Positions 27,628-33,274 of a stretch of 33,274 nucleotides of DNA are shown here, in pieces. Made by a program: the position numbers and the translations under genes. The notes beneath the pieces were generated by a model. That model had not been told where the DNA came from and ran no database searches. It saw only the letters and a list, made by a program, of their open reading frames with translations. The stretch is from an uncultured beta proteobacterium (lineage in GTDB: Bacteria > Pseudomonadota > Gammaproteobacteria > Burkholderiales > Burkholderiaceae_C): the NCBI GenBank assembly GCA_903896425.1, contig CAITXW010000395.1:1-33274 (forward strand). The letters run 5' to 3'. Numbering within the stretch: the stretch's first letter is position 1; the number at the start of each line of letters is the position of its first letter.

Positions 27628-30600
27628 GGCTTGCCCTCCGTCACAGCCGGTGTGGCCGCGCTGTCGATATCGAGTTCGTGGGCGTACTTGAGGCGCTGTC
27701 GCTCACTGCCCTTGAAGATGCGGCGCACAACAACAAAGAACAGCGGCACGAAGAAGACCGACAAAGTGGTCGCGGTGATCATTCCGCCCATCACGCCAGT
27801 GCCGATGGCATGCTGGCTGGCTGAGCCGGCGCCGGAGGCTATCACCAGCGGCAGCACACCCAGGATGAAAGCCATCGAGGTCATCAGGATCGGGCGAAAG
27901 CGCAGGTGCGCGGCTTCGAGCACGGATTCAACCAACCCCTTGCCCTGCGCATGCAGGTCTTTTGCAAACTCAATGATCAGCACCGCGTTCTTGGCTGAGA
28001 GGCCAATGATGGTGATCAGGCCGACCTTGAAGTAGATGTCGTTTTCCAGCCCGCGCAGTCCGGTTGCCAGTGTCACGCCGAGCACGCCCAGTGGCACCAC
28101 CAGAATCACGGCAAAAGGAATTGACCAGCTCTCGTAGAGCGCGGCCAGGCACAGGAACACTGCCAGCAGCGAGAAGGCAAACAGGTAGATCGCGGTCGAG
28201 CCCGAGAGCTTTTCCTCGCGCGACTGCCCCGTCCATTCATAGGCAAAGCCCGGTGGCAACTGGCCGACCAGGCGCTCCATCTCGGCCATTGCGGCACCCG
28301 TGCTTTGTCCCGGTGCCGGCTCGCCGGCGATGCGAATGGTCGGGTAGCCGTTGTAGCGAATGGTCTGCATCGGACCGGTGATCCACTCGGTGCGGGCAAA
28401 GGCCGACAGCGGCACCGGTTGGCCGGCGCTGTTGGGTGCGTTGATCTTGAGCAGGTCTTCGGGCTGCATGCGCGCCCTGGCTTCAGCCTGTACCACCACG
28501 CGCTGCACACGATTGGCGTTCGGGAAGTCGTTGACGTAGGAAGAACCCAGCGCGGTCGAAAGCGAGGTATTGATGGCGCTGAAACTCACACCCAATGCGC
28601 TTGCTTTGTCGCGGTCGATGCTGAGCTGCAATTGCGCGGCATCTTCCAGACCGTCCGGACGCACGGCGGTCAGCAACTTGCTTTGCGCCGCCATGCCGAG
28701 CAACTGGTTGCGCGCCGCCACCAGCGCGTCATGGCCGTTGCCGCCGCGGTCTTGCAAGCGCAAGGCAAAGCCGTTGGCGCGCCCGAGTTCGGGAATCGGT
28801 GGTGGACTGACCGGGAAAATGAAGGCATCACGAATACTGGAGAGCCCACCAAAGGCACGACCCACCAAGCCCTGTGCCGAATGGGCAGCGCCATTGCGTT
28901 CCTTCCAGTCTTTGAGCGTGATGAAGGCCAGCCCCGTGTTCTGGCCGCTGCCGGCAAAGCTGAAGCCCAGGATGCTGACCATGCTCTCGACTTCGGGTTG
29001 CTTGAGTATGAATTCTTCGACGCGGGTCATCACGCCGCCGGTGCGGTTCGCGGTGGCACCCGGTGGCAATTGCACGTTGACCAGGATGTTGCCCTGGTCT
29101 TCGTTGGGCAGGAAGGAGGTCGGCAAGCGGTTGAGCAGCAGGATCACCACGGCGATGATGGCAGCGTACAGCACCAGGAAGCGCCCGGTCTTTTTGAGCA
29201 GCCGCGCAACCCAGCTCTCGTAGCCTTTGGCGGTGGCCGAGAAGCCGCGGTTGAACCAGCCGAAGAAACCGGTCTTGGCGTGGTGGTGCCCGGCCTGGAC
29301 CGGTTTGAGCAAAGTGGCACACAGCGCCGGTGTGAAGGACAGCGCCATGAAGGCCGAGAACAGGATCGAGCTCAGCATCACGACCGAGAACTGGCGGTAG
29401 ATGTTGCCAATCGAGCCCTTGAAAAAGGCCAGCGGCACAAAGACCGACACCAGCACCACGGTGACGCCGATGATGGCGTTGGAGATCTGGTGCATCGCCT
29501 TGCGCGTGGCCTCCAGCGGTGACAAGCCCTCGGTGCTCATGATGCGCTCGACGTTTTCGACCACGACGATGGCGTCATCGACCACGATGCCGATCACCAG
29601 CACCATGCCAAACATGGTTAGTACGTTGATCGAAAAACCAAGCGCCTGCAGCACGGCGAAGGTGCCCATCAGCGCAATCGGCACCACCAGCGTCGGGATC
29701 AGCGTGTAGCGGAAGTCCTGCAGGAACAGGTACATCACGAGGAACACCAGAATCACCGCTTCGATCAGCGTTTCGATCACCTGGCGGATCGAGATCTCCA
29801 CAAAGCGCGAACTGTCAAATGGAATCACTGCAGTCACGCCCGGTGGGAAGTAGGGCGAGAGTTCCTGCAGGCGCTGCTTGATGGCCTTGGCCGTGGCGAC
29901 TGCGTTGCCGGTGGGCGAGAGTTGGACGCCGATGCCGGTCGATGGCTTTCCGTCCAGGCGCGACTGCGTGCTGTAGGACTGCGCGCCGAGTTCGATGCGT
30001 GCCACGTCCTTCAGGCGCACGGTGGAGCCGTCGGCGTTGGCACGCACGACCACTTCACCAAACTCATCGGCCGAGACCAACTGGCCCTTAACGACGACGG
30101 TGGCGAAGATTGCCTGGCCCGGCAGATTCGGCAGGTCGCCGATGGTGCCGGACGCAACCTGCGCGTTTTGTGCGCCGATAGCGGCGATCACGTCATTTGA
30201 CGAGAGACGGTAGCCGACCAACTTGGCCGGGTCGATCCAGATGCGCATGGCGCGCTCGGTGCCGAACAACTGCGCCTGACCAACGCCCGGGATACGCTGG
30301 ATTTCAGGCAGCACGTTGCGCGAGGCGTAGTCGCCCAGCGCCACCGGGTCGATGCGGGGATCGCTCGACGACAGGATGGCAAAGAGCAGGAAGTTCGAGC
30401 GTGCCTTGTCCACCCGCACGCCCTGCTGCGTCACGGCCTGGGGCAGACGCGGTGCGGCGCGACTGAGGCGGTTCTGCACGTCAACCTGCGCCAGATCGGG
30501 GCTGGTGCCAGGCTCGAAGCTCAGCGTGATGGAGCCGGTGCCATCAGCCTGGGCCACCGATTCCATGTAGATCAAACCGGGTGAGCCGTTCATCTCGCGC

Positions 30601-30797
30601 TCGATCACGCCCAGCACACTGTCTTCCAGCGTTTGCGCCGAAGCGCCCGGATAGGCGGCCGAAACGATGATCGAGGGCGGCGCCACCGACGGGTACTGCG
30701 CCACCGGCAACTGCGTCACAGCGACCGCGCCGAACACCACGATGAAGAGGGCAATGACCCAGGCAAAGATGGGCCGGTCGATAAAGAATTGCGCCAT
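27624..30797 (-). CDS. HAE1-family RND efflux permease (AcrB/MexB-like)
   Basis: Start taken at 'MAQFFIDRPIFAWVIALFIVVFGAVAVTQLPVAQYPSVAPPSIIVSAAYPGASAQTLEDSV'; 'FGMVLVIGIVVDDAIVVVENVERIM', 'LITIIGLSAKNAVLIIEFAKDL', 'GTGVMGGMITATTLSVFFVPLFFVVV'. The ORF's N-terminal extension to 31034 overlaps the upstream gene and is not counted. Confidence 0.95.
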   Translation of the reverse strand: MAQFFIDRPIFAWVIALFIVVFGAVAVTQLPVAQYPSVAPPSIIVSAAYPGASAQTLEDSVLGVIEREMNGSPGLIYMESVAQADGTGSITLSFEPGTSPDLAQVDVQNRLSRAAPRLPQAVTQQGVRVDKARSNFLLFAILSSSDPRIDPVALGDYASRNVLPEIQRIPGVGQAQLFGTERAMRIWIDPAKLVGYRLSSNDVIAAIGAQNAQVASGTIGDLPNLPGQAIFATVVVKGQLVSADEFGEVVVRANADGSTVRLKDVARIELGAQSYSTQSRLDGKPSTGIGVQLSPTGNAVATAKAIKQRLQELSPYFPPGVTAVIPFDSSRFVEISIRQVIETLIEAVILVFLVMYLFLQDFRYTLIPTLVVPIALMGTFAVLQALGFSINVLTMFGMVLVIGIVVDDAIVVVENVERIMSTEGLSPLEATRKAMHQISNAIIGVTVVLVSVFVPLAFFKGSIGNIYRQFSVVMLSSILFSAFMALSFTPALCATLLKPVQAGHHHAKTGFFGWFNRGFSATAKGYESWVARLLKKTGRFLVLYAAIIAVVILLLNRLPTSFLPNEDQGNILVNVQLPPGATANRTGGVMTRVEEFILKQPEVESMVSILGFSFAGSGQNTGLAFITLKDWKERNGAAHSAQGLVGRAFGGLSSIRDAFIFPVSPPPIPELGRANGFALRLQDRGGNGHDALVAARNQLLGMAAQSKLLTAVRPDGLEDAAQLQLSIDRDKASALGVSFSAINTSLSTALGSSYVNDFPNANRVQRVVVQAEARARMQPEDLLKINAPNSAGQPVPLSAFARTEWITGPMQTIRYNGYPTIRIAGEPAPGQSTGAAMAEMERLVGQLPPGFAYEWTGQSREEKLSGSTAIYLFAFSLLAVFLCLAALYESWSIPFAVILVVPLGVLGVTLATGLRGLENDIYFKVGLITIIGLSAKNAVLIIEFAKDLHAQGKGLVESVLEAAHLRFRPILMTSMAFILGVLPLVIASGAGSASQHAIGTGVMGGMITATTLSVFFVPLFFVVVRRIFKGSERQRLKYAHELDIDSAATPAVTEGKP

Positions 30798-30807
30798 GCC
30801 GCGCTCC

Positions 30808-32061
30808 TTATGACCGGGCGGCCGAAGCGGCGGCCGAGGCCGGTGCGGCCGCTGGCGCTGGTGCTGCCGCGCCGGGCGGGCTCCAGGGCACTGGCTTGGC
30901 CCGGGGCGACTTGCCTTGCAGCTTCTGGAAGCCATCGGCGACGACTTGTTCGCCTGGCTGCAAGCCTTCGAGTACCACCCACTGGTCACCCTTGGCTGTG
31001 CCGATCTTGACTGCGCGCGTGCTGACGCTGCCATCGGCTGCGACCACCTTCACACTGTCACCCTGCGCACTGCGCTGCACCGCCTGCTGCGGCAGCAGGA
31101 TGGCTGAGTTGAGGGCGGCCTGTTCCAGTCGGGCACGCACATACATGCCGGGCAGCAGGGCGCCTTTGGGATTGGGCACTTCGGCGCGCAGCGTAATCTG
31201 GCCCGAGCTCGGATCGACCGTCAGGTCGGAGAACAGCAGCTTCGCCGGCAGCGCATACACGCTGCCGTCGTCGAGCACAATGCGCACGGCGGCGGTTGCC
31301 TTGTCGCCGGCGCTCTTGAGTTTGCCGCTGGCAATCGCGGCGCGCAGGCTCAGCACGTCGGCCACCGGCTGCGTGATGTTGACAAACATGGGGTCAATTT
31401 GTTGCACCAGCGCTAGCGGTGTCGCTTCGCCCTGGCCCACCAGTGCGCCTTCGGTAACCAGGGCGCGACCGATGCGTCCGCCGATCGGCGAACTGACGGC
31501 GGCATAACCGACGTTGATCTGAGCGGTCTGCACGGCGGCCTTGCCGATGGCGACATCGGCCTGTGCCTGCTTGTGCGCGGCGACGGCGTTGACGTAATCC
31601 TGCTGGCTGATGGCGTTGGCGTCGAGCAGCGGCTTGTAGCGTTCGGCTTGCGCCTGCGCCTGCATCAGATTCGCTTCGGCGCGTGCCAGCGTTGCTTGTG
31701 CGCTGGCCAGCGTGGCGCGGTAGGGCGCGGCGTCAATCTCGAACAGGGGCTGATCGGCTTTGACTTCGGAGCCTTCGCGGAACAACTGGCGCTGCAAAAT
31801 GCCGGCCACGCGGGCCCGTACCTGGGCCACACGCGAGGCTTCGGTGCGTCCGGGCAGTTCCGTCATCAGCCCGACGCTGCCCTGCGTGACGGTGACGACG
31901 CCGACTTCAACCGGCGGTGGCGCGGCGCCAGCGCCTGCTGCCGGTGGCGCAGCACTTTGGCCGCAACCGGCCAGCATTGCCGCCAATACCGTGCTTGTCA
32001 GCACCCCACGCCGCTGCGCTGACGCACGCAGACCACTCAAGACGTCTTGTCCGATGAACAT
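30808..32061 (-). CDS. RND efflux periplasmic adaptor (MFP, AcrA/MexA-like) lipoprotein
   Basis: 'STVLAAMLAGCGQSAAPP' lipobox, 'TELPGRTEASRVAQVRARVAGILQRQLFREGSEVKADQPLFEIDAAPYRATLASAQATLARAEANL', 'LLPGMYVRARLEQA'. Start at 32061 (MFIGQDVL...) preferred over 32109. Confidence 0.93.
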   Translation of the reverse strand: MFIGQDVLSGLRASAQRRGVLTSTVLAAMLAGCGQSAAPPAAGAGAAPPPVEVGVVTVTQGSVGLMTELPGRTEASRVAQVRARVAGILQRQLFREGSEVKADQPLFEIDAAPYRATLASAQATLARAEANLMQAQAQAERYKPLLDANAISQQDYVNAVAAHKQAQADVAIGKAAVQTAQINVGYAAVSSPIGGRIGRALVTEGALVGQGEATPLALVQQIDPMFVNITQPVADVLSLRAAIASGKLKSAGDKATAAVRIVLDDGSVYALPAKLLFSDLTVDPSSGQITLRAEVPNPKGALLPGMYVRARLEQAALNSAILLPQQAVQRSAQGDSVKVVAADGSVSTRAVKIGTAKGDQWVVLEGLQPGEQVVADGFQKLQGKSPRAKPVPWSPPGAAAPAPAAAPASAAASAARS

Positions 32062-32135
32062 GCACAAACCTTTCGATGAAGCTGACCCGATGCCAAACCG
32101 GGGAAGCAATAGAGCGCACAGTGTAAGCCGTAGCC

Positions 32136-32200
32136 GTAGCCCGTATGAAGCCGTAGGCGTAATACGGGGCAGACGTTGTCCTGTATTTCATACGGGCTAC
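32136..32200. repeat. REP/BIME-like palindromic repeat, copy 2
   Basis: GTAGCCCGTATG (32136-32147) ... CATACGGGCTAC (32189-32200); inner AATACGGGG ... TCCTGTATT; same outer arms and 'GTAATACGGGG' core as 16440-16522. Confidence 0.85.
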
Positions 32201-32248
32201 GCAGCGCGCTTAGAATACGCGCTCTGGCTGCTCAGGCATTCCAGTAAA

Positions 32249-32332
32249 CGCTAGGGGTGCTGGCCGTCGCGAGACGGTTGGCTGAGAAAACACCCTGGAA
32301 CTTGATCAAGGTAATTCTTGCGCAGGGAAGCG
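32249..32332 (+). promoter_or_regulatory. TPP (THI-box) riboswitch
   Basis: CGCT-AGGGGTGC ... GGCTGAGAaaaCACCCTgGAACTTGATCaaGGTAATtCTTGCGCAGGGAAGCG matches the THI-box conserved blocks (GGGGUGC, CUGAGA, ACCC, GAACcUGAUC, GGUAAU, GCGcAGGGAAG); P1 closed by CGCT/AGCG; CAAG/CUUG pair compensates the usual GC-rich stem. Confidence 0.93.
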
Positions 32333-32400
32333 TCGCCAGACCCGGTCCATTTCCATTGGACGTCTTTGGTACCCGCCCTGCCGTCGAACAAGGAAACTCG

Positions 32401-33274
32401 ATGGCGCTCATCCGAAAGCTCACACCGCTGGCCGCAGCATTCGCTGCCCTGGCCAGTATTTCTTCACAGGCACAGACCGTGCCGCAACGCATGGAGACGG
32501 TCACCGTTACGGCGAAAGCGGCGCCGCTGCTTGATGCCGACAACGCCGACGTCGGTGGTTTTGCCGCGCCGCTGGCCAAAACACCGCAAAGTGTTTCCGT
32601 GCTGAGTGCCGATCTGTTGGCTGCCAGTGCCGCGCAGTCTTTGTCGCAAGTGCTCAAGCTCGACGCCTCGCTATCGGACAACTACAACACCACCGGCTAC
32701 ATCGAGAGCGTTTCCGTGCGTGGCTTTCTGCTGGGCCAGAGTGGCAACTACAGCCGCAACGGCCTGGCGATCTCGAACTACGCGCCGCTGGCGCTGGAAA
32801 ACCAGGAGCGCATCGAAGTGCTCAAAGGTGTCTCGGGTCTGCAGTCCGGCGTCTCGGCACCAGGCGGCCGCGTGAACTACGTGACCAAGGTGCCGTTGAA
32901 GGACGACTACACCGCGGTCTCACTCGGCTCCGACAGCAATGGCGCGGCCAAGATTCACCTCGATGCCAGTCGCGTGCTCGGCGGCGTGGGTGTGCGCCTG
33001 AACGTGGTGGACGAACACCTGGATTCACAGTTCGACCAATCCAGCGGCTCGCGCCAGTTGCTCAGCCTGGCACTGGCCACGGCGCTGGGGCGCGACACCT
33101 CGCTCTCAGCCAATTTTGAGTATCAGCGCAAGAGCCAGCCTTCGGTGCCGGGGCTCGGGTTGCTTGACAGCAACGGCGACGGTTTCGGCGATACCTTGCC
33201 CAGCCCGATCAACCCGCGCCTGAACCTGAACAACCAGAGCTGGTCGCAGCCGTTTCAGGTCAGTGCCACAACGG
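32401..33274 (+). CDS. TonB-dependent outer-membrane receptor, N-terminal part (3' end outside window)
   Basis: Signal peptide 'MALIRKLTPLAAAFAALASISSQAQ', TonB-box-like 'METVTVTAKA', plug 'LAKTPQSVSVLSADLLAASAAQSLSQVLKLDASLSDNYNTTGYIESVSVRGFLLGQSGNYSRNGLAISNYAPLALENQERIEVLKGVSGLQSGVSAPGGRVNYVTK'. Open to the window end; SD 'AAGGAAA' upstream. Confidence 0.92.
   Translation, partial: MALIRKLTPLAAAFAALASISSQAQTVPQRMETVTVTAKAAPLLDADNADVGGFAAPLAKTPQSVSVLSADLLAASAAQSLSQVLKLDASLSDNYNTTGYIESVSVRGFLLGQSGNYSRNGLAISNYAPLALENQERIEVLKGVSGLQSGVSAPGGRVNYVTKVPLKDDYTAVSLGSDSNGAAKIHLDASRVLGGVGVRLNVVDEHLDSQFDQSSGSRQLLSLALATALGRDTSLSANFEYQRKSQPSVPGLGLLDSNGDGFGDTLPSPINPRLNLNNQSWSQPFQVSATT

Noticed and set aside
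26758-28035. 425-aa + strand ORF antisense to the OprM-like gene and the 3' end of the permease
   Set aside because: Spans two convincing minus-strand genes; composition (Q/R/G-rich) is typical of a shadow frame.
28305-29522. 405-aa + strand ORF opposite the RND permease
   Set aside because: Antisense shadow of a clearly recognisable HAE1 permease in high-GC DNA; low-complexity His/Gly/Arg-rich composition without family motifs.
1-33274. CRISPR arrays, tRNA/rRNA genes, prophage or IS transposases
   Set aside because: No regularly spaced repeats, tRNA-like cloverleafs, rRNA segments or transposase/integrase motifs were recognised by eye; a tRNAscan/CRISPR finder run would be needed to exclude weak cases.

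Overview
The window is a GC-rich, gene-dense bacterial chromosome segment. Gene order and protein character suggest a betaproteobacterium of the Burkholderiales/Comamonadaceae type (inference). Most of it is core metabolism: secD(partial)-secF; a DUF1631 protein; a NarL-type two-component system divergent from cstA-ybdD; dprA and a LysM protein divergent from def-fmt-azlCD; pgk-pyk-fba-purC; a ParE/RelE-type toxin-antitoxin pair; a CnoX/YbbN-like thioredoxin; purE-purK-Sua5. The remainder is more accessory: a porin; a frameshifted PAS-domain gene; a small Ala/Lys-rich exported protein resembling Asr; a complete HAE1 RND efflux operon; and the 5' part of a TonB-dependent receptor. The most notable signals are non-coding. 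(i) A well-supported TPP (THI-box) riboswitch sits directly upstream of the TonB-dependent receptor, pointing to thiamin-related outer-membrane uptake rather than iron. (ii) Two copies of a GTAGCCCGTATG...CATACGGGCTAC palindromic repeat occur in intergenic regions. (iii) A multi-hairpin leader upstream of cstA carries GGA motifs, one of them in a hairpin loop, compatible with CsrA control. (iv) A structured leader precedes the porin. (v) A near-palindromic candidate operator precedes the toxin-antitoxin pair. I did not find a clear-cut wholly new multi-gene system. The TPP riboswitch/TonB receptor and the cstA leader with its adjacent sensor are the best candidates for follow-up.
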